From JAAFHS01 sp031396505 (GTDB taxonomy: Bacteria; Pseudomonadota; Alphaproteobacteria; Rhodobacterales; Rhodobacteraceae), in assembly GCA_031396505.1 (NCBI GenBank), contig JANNKX010000296.1, forward strand, positions 1-27,956: 27,956 nt of DNA, given 5' to 3'. Positions 15,615 to 23,464 of the stretch are shown here, piece after piece. Numbering within the stretch: position 1 is the first letter of the stretch; the number at the start of each line of letters is the position of its first letter. Made by a program: the position numbers and the translations under genes. The notes beneath the pieces were generated by a model. The model did no database searches and was not told the origin of the DNA. It was given only the letters and a program-made list of their open reading frames with translations.

Positions 15615-16778
15615 ATGCCCGTCATTACGTCCATCGATGACCTTAAGCGTATCTACAAACGCCGCGTACCGAAGATGTTTTATGATTACGCTGAAAGCGG
15701 CAGCTACACGGAACAGACATTTCGCGACAATACAAATGATTTCAATAAGGTGCGGCTGCGTCAACGGGTGGCTGTCGATATGTCCGGCCGGTCCGTTGCG
15801 GGCAGCATGGCGGGGCAAACAGTGACCATGCCCGTGGCCCTGGCCCCCGTCGGATTGACGGGGATGCAATGCGCGGACGGCGAGATCAAGGCCGCCCGAG
15901 CCGCTGCTGCCTTTGGCGTGCCTTTCACCCTGTCAACGATGAGCATCTGTTCGATCGAAGATGTCGCCGCGAACAGCCCCGTGCCCTTCTGGTTTCAGCT
16001 GTACGTCATGCAGGACGAAGATTTCGTCGACCGCATCATCGAACGCGCGCGTGCCGCGAAATGCAGCGCCCTTGTCCTGACGCTCGATCTGCAAATCCTG
16101 GGTCAGCGGCACAAGGATCTGAAAAATGGCTTGTCGGCCCCGCCCAAGCTGACCCTGCCCGTGCTGATGGACATGGCGACGAAATGGCGTTGGGGTCTGG
16201 GCATGCTGGGCACCAAGCGGCGGTTCTTTGGCAATATCGTGGGCCATGTCAAAGGGGCGATGGACACGGCCAGTCTGATGACATGGGTATCTGATCAGTT
16301 TGATCCGCAACTGGATTGGTCGAAAATCCGCCGCATCCGCGATCAATGGGGCGGCAAGTTCATCCTGAAAGGCATTCTGGATGAAGACGACGCCCGCATG
16401 GCCGCCGATTTTGGTGCGGATGCGATCATCGTGTCCAACCATGGCGGGCGGCAACTTGATGGCGCGGTATCCTCCATCCGCATGCTGCCCCGCATCGTAG
16501 CGGCAGTTGGTGACCGGGTGGAGGTGCATATGGACAGCGGTATCCGGTCAGGCCAAGACGTGCTGAAGGCGCTCGCGATGGGGGCGAAGGGCACCTACAT
16601 CGGGCGATCCTACATTTACGGGTTGGGCGCATTGGGCGAGGCAGGGGTGACAAAGGCGCTGGAGGTGATCCGCAAAGAGCTGGACACCACGATGGCACTG
16701 TGCGGTGAACGCGATGTGGCGGCTTTGGGGCGGCACAACCTGCTGGTGCCACGGGGCTTTGAGGGAGAGTTTGTCTGA
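15615..16778 (+). CDS. lldD: FMN-dependent alpha-hydroxy-acid dehydrogenase (L-lactate dehydrogenase type)
   Basis: This 387-aa protein is an alpha-hydroxy-acid oxidase/dehydrogenase with a TIM-barrel FMN domain. Visible family elements are FYDYAESGSYTEQTF, the PVALAPVGLTGM strand, FWFQLYV (Y130), LKGI (K252) and the catalytic SNHGGRQLDG with H276 and R279, followed by the phosphate-binding DSGIRSGQDVLKALAMGAKG and GRSYIYGLGA. The reaction is oxidation of an (S)-2-hydroxy acid, probably L-lactate, to the 2-oxo acid, with electrons passed to the respiratory chain; glycolate or mandelate-like substrates are not excluded. The ATG at 15615 has AAAGGTG upstream. It is a single gene divergent from the nitroreductase operon. 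Confidence 0.85.
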   Translation: MPVITSIDDLKRIYKRRVPKMFYDYAESGSYTEQTFRDNTNDFNKVRLRQRVAVDMSGRSVAGSMAGQTVTMPVALAPVGLTGMQCADGEIKAARAAAAFGVPFTLSTMSICSIEDVAANSPVPFWFQLYVMQDEDFVDRIIERARAAKCSALVLTLDLQILGQRHKDLKNGLSAPPKLTLPVLMDMATKWRWGLGMLGTKRRFFGNIVGHVKGAMDTASLMTWVSDQFDPQLDWSKIRRIRDQWGGKFILKGILDEDDARMAADFGADAIIVSNHGGRQLDGAVSSIRMLPRIVAAVGDRVEVHMDSGIRSGQDVLKALAMGAKGTYIGRSYIYGLGALGEAGVTKALEVIRKELDTTMALCGERDVAALGRHNLLVPRGFEGEFV

Positions 16779-16793
16779 TCGCCTTGCCATTGT

Positions 16794-17243
16794 CTAAGGG
16801 TCGGGTGATCCGCTCACGGCGACGAATTCTCCGCCACGTATGACGTAAAGCACTGTGTTCCCGCGTCGCAGGAAATAGATTTCTGCAAAACCACCGCCGA
16901 ACTCGAACAATACACCGCGCGTGTCCTTGCCCGGTAGGCTGTCCCATGTGTGGCGTATACCATTGTAGCTGCAAGAGAATTCATTGATCGAAATGCGATC
17001 ATCTTCATTCACGGGAAATGATAGTACCGAAGGCGTCTGGAATCTGGTGTTGATACCGGGTGCTGTGAGGGAGCAATCGGCCACGACGGATATTCCTCTG
17101 TTTTCAGCACCGAACGAAACGTCCCGCGTCTCTGTCCCCTCGGTGATTGGCGTCGCAACTCGTACTGCTGCCTGGCCGGATGGTTCGGGAACACATCCGG
17201 TCAGGCCAAGAAAAGCCGTCAGTGCATAGCGATAGAAATGCAT
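16794..17243 (-). CDS. Small lipoprotein of unknown function
   Basis: This 149-aa protein has a lipoprotein signal (MHFYRYALTAFLGLTGC, lipobox LTGC). Beyond the lipid-attached Cys there are two more cysteines (ADCSL, EFSCSY) that could form a disulfide in the periplasm. The rest looks like a small beta-rich domain ending in YFLRRGNTVLYVIRGGEFVAV. I do not recognise the family. AAGGA upstream supports the ATG at 17243. A hand count gives about 55% GC over 16801-17220, below most of the window, and the gene is isolated between two plus-strand genes, so recent acquisition is possible. Confidence 0.7.
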   Translation of the reverse strand: MHFYRYALTAFLGLTGCVPEPSGQAAVRVATPITEGTETRDVSFGAENRGISVVADCSLTAPGINTRFQTPSVLSFPVNEDDRISINEFSCSYNGIRHTWDSLPGKDTRGVLFEFGGGFAEIYFLRRGNTVLYVIRGGEFVAVSGSPDP

Positions 17244-17389
17244 GTCATTCGTTCCTTGCTCGACTACCGCGAGGCTATTCGTGCGCATCATACCGCGCAA
17301 CCGTTTTGCCGTCTCGTTCCATCGTCACGGTGCCTCCCCTTGACCCCGTCACCCTACCCTGCGACCTAAACCCAAACGGAGGGCGGCAC

Positions 17390-18388
17390 ATGCGCACAGC
17401 TTTGGTCACGGGGGCGGCGGGGTTTATCGGGTATCACACTTGCCGCGCGCTGTTGGATGCGGGTTGGCAGGTTGTGGGTATGGATGCGATGACCGCCTAC
17501 TATGACCCCGCGCTGAAAGAGGCGCGGCTGGCGCAACTCGATGGGCAGGGCCGCTTTACCTTTCACCGTGGCCTGATCGAAGAGCCGGGACTTGTGGCGA
17601 GCCTGATGGCTGGGGCGGATGCGGTCATCCACCTCGCGGCCCAAGCCGGGGTGCGTTATTCGATCGAGGCCCCGCGCAGTTATGTCGAGGCAAACCTGAT
17701 CGGCACCTATGAGGTGCTGGAGGCCGCACGCGCGGCCAAACCTGCGCATCTGTTGATGGCCTCAACCAGCTCTGCCTACGGTGCGAACACCGACATGCCC
17801 TACCGCGAAACCGACCGTGCGACCCATCCGATGAGCTTTTATGCCGCGACCAAGATCGCGAACGAGGCGATGGCGCATTCCTATGCGCATCTTTACGGCA
17901 CGCCGACCACGATGTTCCGGTTTTTCACCGTCTATGGGCCTTGGGGTCGCCCCGACATGGCGCTGTTCAAATTCGTGCGGGCGATCCTGCAGGGCGATCC
18001 CATCGACGTCTATAACCATGGCAACATGCGGCGCGATTTCACCTATGTCAGCGATCTGGTTACCGGGGTCATCCGCCTGATTGACGCTGTTCCGGGTACA
18101 ACACCCATTGGCGCCATGGACAGTCTTTCGCCCGTGGCCCCCTACCGTGTGGTCAATATCGGCAATGGCACGCCTGTCGCGCTGACCGATTTCATCGCGG
18201 CGATTGAAGATGCCCTTGGCCGCAAGGCTGTTCAGAACTTGTTGCCCATGCAGCCCGGCGACGTGCCCGCAACATGGGCCGATGCCGCCTTGGTCACGGC
18301 CTTGGTCGGCGCGCTGCCGAAAACCGATATCCAGGACGGTGTCGCGCGGTTTGTCGACTGGTATCGCGGTTGGAACGGTGCCATCTGA
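17390..18388 (+). CDS. NAD-dependent sugar epimerase, UDP-glucuronate 4-epimerase-like
   Basis: This 332-aa extended short-chain dehydrogenase has the NAD-binding GAAGFIG (8-14), the S-Y-K catalytic set (S127/S128 in STSSAYG, Y151 and K155 in YAATK) and the substrate region RFFTVYGPWGRPDMALFKF. The MTAYYDPALKEARLAQL segment and RRDFTYVSDLV point to the UDP-glucuronate 4-epimerase (CapI-like) branch, which makes UDP-galacturonate for surface polysaccharide. GGAGGG (17378-17383) fixes the ATG at 17390. No other polysaccharide gene is next to it, so its pathway cannot be read from context. It ends 23 nt from the convergent aldo/keto reductase gene. Confidence 0.85.
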   Translation: MRTALVTGAAGFIGYHTCRALLDAGWQVVGMDAMTAYYDPALKEARLAQLDGQGRFTFHRGLIEEPGLVASLMAGADAVIHLAAQAGVRYSIEAPRSYVEANLIGTYEVLEAARAAKPAHLLMASTSSAYGANTDMPYRETDRATHPMSFYAATKIANEAMAHSYAHLYGTPTTMFRFFTVYGPWGRPDMALFKFVRAILQGDPIDVYNHGNMRRDFTYVSDLVTGVIRLIDAVPGTTPIGAMDSLSPVAPYRVVNIGNGTPVALTDFIAAIEDALGRKAVQNLLPMQPGDVPATWADAALVTALVGALPKTDIQDGVARFVDWYRGWNGAI

Positions 18389-18411
18389 TTGTCCGCAGAA
18401 AAATCGTGCCC

Positions 18412-19221
18412 TTACCCGAACTGATCCGGGTCCGGCCCGATGCGCCCGCCCCTATCCAGCCCCGCAATCGCCGTGTGATCTGCGGCCGTCAGTCTGAAAT
18501 CGAACACGTCCATATTTTCGGCCAACCCCGCCGCCCGGCTGGATCGCGGGATCACCGAACACCCGATCTCGATATGCCAGCGCAGGATCACCTGCGCAGG
18601 TGATTTGTCCAGCCGCGCCGCGATGCCCCGGATCACCGGGTCTTCAAAGCTCCGCCCGCCTCCCAGCGGCGTCCAGCTTTGTGTAATCACCCCCAACCGT
18701 TCATGCGCCCCCCGCAGATCGCGTTGCTGCAGGCGCGGATGCAATTCCACCTGATTGAGAACGGGTGCCACCCCGGTCTCATCAATCAGCCGCGCGATCT
18801 GCACTGCATTGAAGTTCGACACGCCGATGTCCGTCACCCGCCCCTCGGCCTGCATCGCGATCAACGCGCGCCATGTGTCCACAAACAGGTTCCGGCCCGC
18901 GCAAGGCCAATGGATCAGGATCAGATCAATTCGCGCCAACCCCAACCGCGCGAAACTTTCGTCCACGGCGCGGCGCGCCTCGTCAAAGCCCTGCCGGTCA
19001 TTCCAGACTTTCGTCGTGACGAAAATCTCATCCCGCGCGACGCCACTTGCCCGGATGCCTGCACCCATGCCTACCTCGTTGCCATAGATCGCCGCACCGT
19101 CCACCAGCCGGTATCCCGCCCGCAGCGCGGTTTCGGTGACGGTCGCCGCATCAGCCACCTGCCACAGCCCAAAGCCAAGCCGCGGGATCGTGCGGCCAGT
19201 GTGCAGGGGCAGGCTGTTCAT
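18412..19221 (-). CDS. Aldo/keto reductase
   Basis: This 269-aa NADPH-dependent (beta/alpha)8 reductase has the complete tetrad: D41 and Y46 in DGAAIYGNE, K71 in TTKVWN and H104 in IHWP. It also has the family end signature IPRSSRAAGLAENMDVFDF for NADP binding. It belongs to the short prokaryotic branch related to 2,5-diketo-gluconate reductases; the natural substrate is not evident. It starts 43 nt after the LOG-family gene on the same strand, so cotranscription is likely. Confidence 0.92.
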   Translation of the reverse strand: MNSLPLHTGRTIPRLGFGLWQVADAATVTETALRAGYRLVDGAAIYGNEVGMGAGIRASGVARDEIFVTTKVWNDRQGFDEARRAVDESFARLGLARIDLILIHWPCAGRNLFVDTWRALIAMQAEGRVTDIGVSNFNAVQIARLIDETGVAPVLNQVELHPRLQQRDLRGAHERLGVITQSWTPLGGGRSFEDPVIRGIAARLDKSPAQVILRWHIEIGCSVIPRSSRAAGLAENMDVFDFRLTAADHTAIAGLDRGGRIGPDPDQFG

Positions 19222-19264
19222 GGCAGTCTCTTTCTTGAAATTTCAGTGCAACGTGGCGCGCCCA

Positions 19265-20074
19265 TCAGGTCAATACCACGTGCCACCCATCAATCGCCGC
19301 AATCGCCTCTTCCGCCGTTTCCACAAACGTCATCAGCTGCAAATCGTCCGGGCTGATCACGCCCGCATCCGCCAGTGCCTGCCAGTTGATGATGTTCTCC
19401 CAAAATGCCCGACCAAACAGGATGAACGGAATTGGCGCCATCCGCCCGGTCTGGATCAGTGTCAGCGACTCAAACATCTCATCCAGCGTCCCGAACCCGC
19501 CCGGGAACACGCAGACCGCCTTTGCCCGCATCAGGAAATGCATCTTCCGGATGGCAAAGTAGTGAAAATTGAAACACAAGGCAGGCGTCACATAGCCGTT
19601 CGGGGCCTGTTCATGTGGCAGCACGATGTTCAATCCGATCGACCGCCCCCCTGCATCCACCGCCCCGCGATTGCCCGCCTCCATCACCCCCGGCCCGCCA
19701 CCCGTGACAATCACATCCGCCGTGCCGCCTGCGGCCATGCTGCGCGCCGTGATCATCGCCGCAAACCGCCGCGCCTCGGCATAAAAATGCGACAGGGCGG
19801 TTTTCTTTCCCCCCGCCTCCGGGTCGCGGATGCGCGCACCGCCAAACAGCACGATCGTCGATGTGATCCCTTCGGCGTCCAGCGCCATTTCCGGTTTCAG
19901 CATCTCCAACTGCAACCGGATCGGGCGCAATTCCTCGCGCGTCAGGAACTCCGGATCGGCAAAGGCCAACCGATAAGTCGGCGCGCGTGTCTGCGGTGTA
20001 TCGGGGATCAGGCGCGCTGCGCGCACATCCTGTTTTGATGAACGCAGGGGGTGTTTGCGGGTTGTATCGGGCAT
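19265..20074 (-). CDS. LOG family (TIGR00730-type) Rossmann-fold protein
   Basis: This 269-aa protein carries the nucleotide-phosphate binding signature of LOG-family proteins: VTGGGPGVMEAGNRGAVDAG and, further on, FPGGFGTLDEMFESLTLIQTG. Family members are 5'-monophosphate phosphoribohydrolases (cytokinin-activating in plants) or nucleotide 5'-monophosphate nucleosidases; the longer N-terminus here (about 70 residues before VLFGGAR) resembles the bacterial long form. I chose the ATG at 20074 over the longer frame from 20125 because that extension covers the dapD promoter region. It diverges from dapD across 77 nt. Confidence 0.85.
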   Translation of the reverse strand: MPDTTRKHPLRSSKQDVRAARLIPDTPQTRAPTYRLAFADPEFLTREELRPIRLQLEMLKPEMALDAEGITSTIVLFGGARIRDPEAGGKKTALSHFYAEARRFAAMITARSMAAGGTADVIVTGGGPGVMEAGNRGAVDAGGRSIGLNIVLPHEQAPNGYVTPALCFNFHYFAIRKMHFLMRAKAVCVFPGGFGTLDEMFESLTLIQTGRMAPIPFILFGRAFWENIINWQALADAGVISPDDLQLMTFVETAEEAIAAIDGWHVVLT

Positions 20075-20086
20075 CGGCTCACATGG

Positions 20087-20115
20087 TTGCGGGATCAATG
20101 CCCTTTGCTTATAGG
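20087..20115 (+). promoter_or_regulatory. Candidate dapD promoter
   Basis: TTGCGG (20087-20092) and TATAGG (20110-20115) are separated by 17 nt, which would start a roughly 30-nt leader containing AAAGGA before the dapD ATG. Each hexamer matches the sigma70 consensus at four positions. Confidence 0.4.
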
Positions 20116-20151
20116 CAGTGAACACGTGCCGCCACCCGAAAGGACGAACCC

Positions 20152-20976
20152 ATGACCCATGCCGCGCTTGAATCCGCCATCAACACCGCATGGGATACCC
20201 GCGATGCCATCACCCCCGCTACCAAAGGCGAGGCGCGCGATGCGGTCGAGGCGACGCTGGCGGCCTTGGATACCGGCACCTTGCGCGTGGCGGAAAAGCG
20301 CGGGGCTGACTGGCATGTGAATCAGTGGGCGAAAAAGGCGGTCCTCTTGGGCTTTCGCCTCAAGGATATGGAAATGCAGTCGGGCGGCCCGCAGGGATCG
20401 GGGTGGTGGGACAAGGTCGACAGCAAGTTTCACGGCTGGTCTGATGCCGACTGGCGCAGCGCCGGGTTTCGCGCCGTGCCAAACTGCATCGTGCGCAAAT
20501 CCGCCTTTATTGCGCGTGGCGTTGTGCTGATGCCGTCCTTTGTCAACCTTGGGGCTTACGTCGATGAAGGCACCATGGTCGATACCTGGGCCACCGTCGG
20601 ATCTTGTGCGCAGATCGGCAAGAACGTGCATCTGTCGGGCGGTGTGGGCATCGGCGGCGTACTGGAGCCGATGCAGGCGGGGCCGACAATCATCGAGGAT
20701 AACTGCTTTATCGGCGCGCGGTCCGAAGTCGTCGAAGGCTGCATCGTCCGCGAAGGGTCTGTCCTTGGCATGGGCGTGTTCATCGGCAAATCGACCAAGA
20801 TCGTCGACCGCGCCACAGGGGCAGTCACCTATGGCGAGGTGCCCAGCGGTTCGGTCGTCGTGGCGGGATCGATGCCCACCACGAACGGCATCAACCTGTA
20901 TTGCGCCGTCATCGTGAAAAAGGTCGACGCCCAGACCCGCAGCAAAACCAGCATCAACGAGCTGCTGCGTGACTAG
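20152..20976 (+). CDS. dapD: Tetrahydrodipicolinate N-succinyltransferase
   Basis: This 274-aa enzyme transfers succinyl from succinyl-CoA to tetrahydrodipicolinate in the succinylase branch of lysine and meso-diaminopimelate synthesis. It has the family N-terminal helical domain and then the left-handed beta-helix of hexapeptide repeats (about 108-240: AFIARGVVLMPSFVNLGAYVDEGT, TWATVGSCAQIGKNVHLSGGVGIGG, FIGARSEVVEGCIVREGSVLGMGV). AAAGGA is 8 nt before the ATG. The 3' end shares 8 nt with a GTG-started downstream gene. Its pathway partner dapE is 4.4 kb downstream on the same strand. Confidence 0.97.
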   Translation: MTHAALESAINTAWDTRDAITPATKGEARDAVEATLAALDTGTLRVAEKRGADWHVNQWAKKAVLLGFRLKDMEMQSGGPQGSGWWDKVDSKFHGWSDADWRSAGFRAVPNCIVRKSAFIARGVVLMPSFVNLGAYVDEGTMVDTWATVGSCAQIGKNVHLSGGVGIGGVLEPMQAGPTIIEDNCFIGARSEVVEGCIVREGSVLGMGVFIGKSTKIVDRATGAVTYGEVPSGSVVVAGSMPTTNGINLYCAVIVKKVDAQTRSKTSINELLRD

Positions 20977-21607
20977 CATCGTTGATACTGAACTTGTCAG
21001 CGACTTCGAACAGCTTCGAAGCATCTGCATTGATCTGCAAGTTCTCGCGAATGAGTTCCGCGCTTTGTTTGGCAACGACGACAAGCCGACGCTTGATGCC
21101 GTGGGCTCTGCTGTCTTCCAAGTAATCCACAACTGCATGATCGAAACTTGGTGGCTGCGAGTTGGGCGTCTTGCCGATCCCGCGGTCAGCCTTGGTCAAC
21201 CGAACCTCTCAATCCGGAACATCGTGGACCGGACCATCGCGGTCTGCGACGCTGACCCTGACATCGAACAAACTCACTTGGAACTACGAGTCGTCTTCGA
21301 CAAAATGAAGCCATCGCGTAACAAGCAAGTTGCTCACAATGACTTGTCGGCAAGTCGCAATGAGATCTGGCTGTCTATCCTTTCGGAAGATGACGCAACT
21401 GCGATGGAGAGCGGCATCCAAAAACTCTGTGACTTACTCGGACGTAAGTTAGGTGTTGGCCCGCTGGACTTTCGCGCGAGCGGTTGTGCGGGCGACGCAA
21501 ACGACCTGCTGGCCTTCCTCAAGTTCGGTTTGCGGGCGCGCGATGCGTGGCATAAATCAAACTCCGCCAGCCAGATGTCAATTAAGGGTATGTTTCGTGA
21601 CCGATGA
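20969..21607 (+). CDS. HEPN/AbiU2-like protein of unknown role
   Basis: This 212-aa helical protein shows a HEPN-type motif, R117-N-K-Q-V-A-H123 (R-x4-6-H), inside a sequence that resembles AbiU2-type HEPN domains (IHNCMIETWWLRVGRLAD, then NLSIRNIVDRTI). HEPN proteins are often RNases in toxin-antitoxin or abortive infection systems, but non-toxic members exist, so RNase activity is inferred only. It starts with GTG at 20969 inside the end of dapD and ends 11 nt inside the next gene. No MNT-type antitoxin is adjacent. A hand count gives about 54-55% GC over 21001-21600 against about 62% in the dapD lines I counted, which suggests horizontal arrival. CGTGAC is present at both borders. Confidence 0.65.
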   Translation: MTSIVDTELVSDFEQLRSICIDLQVLANEFRALFGNDDKPTLDAVGSAVFQVIHNCMIETWWLRVGRLADPAVSLGQPNLSIRNIVDRTIAVCDADPDIEQTHLELRVVFDKMKPSRNKQVAHNDLSASRNEIWLSILSEDDATAMESGIQKLCDLLGRKLGVGPLDFRASGCAGDANDLLAFLKFGLRARDAWHKSNSASQMSIKGMFRDR

Positions 21608-21950
21608 TATCCCCCCCGACCCCAAACCCGAAAAGATTAAGCGCCCGCAAAAGGTGTATACGCTGGTGGTCGAGGTTGGCCGCAAGCCCGGCGATGATCT
21701 GCCCAAGGACGCAACCGGAGCCGCGCTGATCATCTATGCCTCCGGCGTGGACGAGGCCGAGGCCGTGCGCGAAACCGTGGTCATCCTGAAAGAGGCGGGT
21801 CTGGCCCCCTTGGATATCTCGGGCTACGGCACGCTCGATGAGCGGCTGGAAAACGGCGATGAGATCGACCGTGAAGAGCGCACCCTGATGCAACGCGCAT
21901 TGGACGAAAACTCCGTCATCGTGGCGCAGATGACCCCGTTTTTCGACTAG
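21597..21950 (+). CDS. Conserved-looking small cytosolic protein, function unknown
   Basis: This 117-aa acidic protein has no signal peptide or membrane span. It starts with a proline-rich charged tail (DDIPPDPKPEKIKRPQ). A compact alpha/beta core follows (VYTLVVEVGRKPGDDLP, GAALIIYASGVDEAEAVRETVVILKEAGL) and an acidic helix with EREER-like charge near the end. The start is GTG at 21597, supported by AAGGG (21584-21588), and overlaps the HEPN gene by 11 nt. Its GC and codon use fit the host rather than the HEPN gene, so I infer it was once directly downstream of dapD. I do not recognise a function. Confidence 0.7.
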   Translation: MTDDIPPDPKPEKIKRPQKVYTLVVEVGRKPGDDLPKDATGAALIIYASGVDEAEAVRETVVILKEAGLAPLDISGYGTLDERLENGDEIDREERTLMQRALDENSVIVAQMTPFFD

Positions 21951-22066
21951 GGCGAACCGAGCTTAACCCGCCGTGCGACAGATTCTGCACGGGGTTGGTC
22001 GTTTCCCGTGCATCTGCCTGCGCATATGGCCGCCATCCTGCAGCCATACGGATCAGGAGCAATCTC

Positions 22067-22468
22067 ATGCCACAGGATGCCATCAATACCGGTCGATGTG
22101 CCTGCGGGGCCGTGCAGTTTCGCACGCAAGGCCCGCTGCGCCCCGTGATCTATTGCCATTGCGGCCAGTGCCGCCGCCAGACCGGGCATTTTCTGGCTGC
22201 CACAGCTTGTCCAGACGCCGCGCTGACGGTGGATACCGGGGCCGCGCAGATTGCTTGGTTCCAGTCGTCGCCCGATGCGCAACGCGCGTTCTGTACGATC
22301 TGCGGATCGGGGCTGTTCTGGAAGAGCCGCACCCGGACCGAAACGTCGATCCTTGCCGGGCTGTTTGACGAACCAAACGACCTGACGCCAGGCCGCCATA
22401 TCTTTGTGGCTGACAAAGGGTGCTACTACATCATCACCGATGGACTGCCGCAGGACGCGCCTTCGTAA
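22067..22468 (+). CDS. GFA/CENP-V family zinc-binding protein
   Basis: This 133-aa protein has the zinc ligands of the GFA fold: C11 and C13 (CACG), C30, C32 and C35 (CHCGQC) and C76 and C79 (CTICG), with RRQTGHF after the central cluster. The founding member was proposed to aid glutathione addition to formaldehyde, but most members have no proven function. GGAG before the ATG at 22067 fixes the start. A small CCGTGC/GCACGG hairpin (21971-21992) in the preceding 116-nt gap may separate it from the dapD group. It ends 9 nt from the convergent Hint gene. Confidence 0.88.
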   Translation: MPQDAINTGRCACGAVQFRTQGPLRPVIYCHCGQCRRQTGHFLAATACPDAALTVDTGAAQIAWFQSSPDAQRAFCTICGSGLFWKSRTRTETSILAGLFDEPNDLTPGRHIFVADKGCYYIITDGLPQDAPS

Positions 22469-22477
22469 CCCGCCGCC

Positions 22478-23464
22478 TCAGGCCACCGTCCGCAGCCCCG
22501 CGCGCGTCTGCATCGCCATCAACGGCGTGACTTCAAACCGCTGCAGGGTACGCGCGGGCAGGGGGCCCGGCGGATCGGACTGCATCAGCAGAACACAGCC
22601 ATCCGCCATCACCAGCGCGGGTCGCCCGAAATCCAGCACCACGCCGGTGACCACCGATCTGCGGTTGTCCGGATAGGCCGCGATTCCATCAACAAGCAGG
22701 TCCGCCGCCGCCAGCACGCGGTCTTCGCCAAACAGGTATTCCACTGCTGTTCCCGCCATGCAGATCGGTTGTTCGCTTGACACCAGCAGGTCGGTCGTGC
22801 GCCCGAAATAAGGCGCGCGCAGCAGGATCGGTGCAAAGGCCCCCCGGCCCGGCACCTCCGGATGCGCGACATGGCGCACCGGCAATGGGCCCGTATCCGC
22901 CGACAGCACCAGATCGCCTGCCCGCAGCAACCCTGCCGCAACCGGCCCGCCCGGTGTGTCCAGCGGCGTCTGCCGTCCGATCCATGCGCGCGCACGCGGC
23001 GGCGCATCGCCCGTCGTCATGCCGTACCACAGCACTTGTGCGTGGCGCTGGCCCGCATGACACAGCGCCACCATATCGGCCACCGACCACGCCACCGGGT
23101 CTGTGCCGCCCGACTGGCAGGGCGGGCTGTCATCCATCGCATCCGCGCTTAAGGACCAGCGCCGCGCCAGAATATCCCAGGTAAACACCAGCCGACGCAT
23201 GCCCGTGTCACCCGAAAACGGGTCTGGCAGGATATGGCGCAACAAACGCCGCCCCTGCCGTTGCAACACGATCACGCCGCGCTGTGGATCGAAAAAGATC
23301 GAAAACCCCGCCCGCCCGTCAGGTTCTGCATAATCCAGCAGCACTGTCGGCCCCGCAAAGGGCAGCAAGACCTCCATCACGAATGCGCCGCGCGGCAGAA
23401 TTGCATCCGGATCGGCCCCGTTCAACGGGCTGCCACGGTCCGAAAGGGCGATCCATTCCGCCAT
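22478..23464 (-). CDS. Hint-like protein with degenerate Hint site
   Basis: This 328-aa protein has an N-terminal beta-sandwich-like part (about 25-110: FVMEVLLPFAGPTVLLDY, GFSIFFDPQRGVIVLQ, RLVFTWDILARRWSLSA), resembling LamG/concanavalin-type domains. A Hint-like region follows (about 160-262). The Hint region aligns to that of the upstream neighbour (RAGDLVLSADTGPLPVRHV; YLFGEDRVLAAADLLVDGI), but the catalytic Cys position is W161 and the SPQHRVL histidine is replaced (SSEQPIC, Gln for His). It should therefore not self-process. Its ATG overlaps the upstream TGA by 1 nt, so the two are coupled. I see no signal peptide. The function is unknown. Confidence 0.75.
   Translation of the reverse strand: MAEWIALSDRGSPLNGADPDAILPRGAFVMEVLLPFAGPTVLLDYAEPDGRAGFSIFFDPQRGVIVLQRQGRRLLRHILPDPFSGDTGMRRLVFTWDILARRWSLSADAMDDSPPCQSGGTDPVAWSVADMVALCHAGQRHAQVLWYGMTTGDAPPRARAWIGRQTPLDTPGGPVAAGLLRAGDLVLSADTGPLPVRHVAHPEVPGRGAFAPILLRAPYFGRTTDLLVSSEQPICMAGTAVEYLFGEDRVLAAADLLVDGIAAYPDNRRSVVTGVVLDFGRPALVMADGCVLLMQSDPPGPLPARTLQRFEVTPLMAMQTRAGLRTVA

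Noticed and set aside
20095..21138. A 347-codon minus-strand frame opposite dapD
   Set aside because: It lies entirely antisense to dapD and the HEPN gene start, lacks family motifs and would destroy the dapD promoter region.
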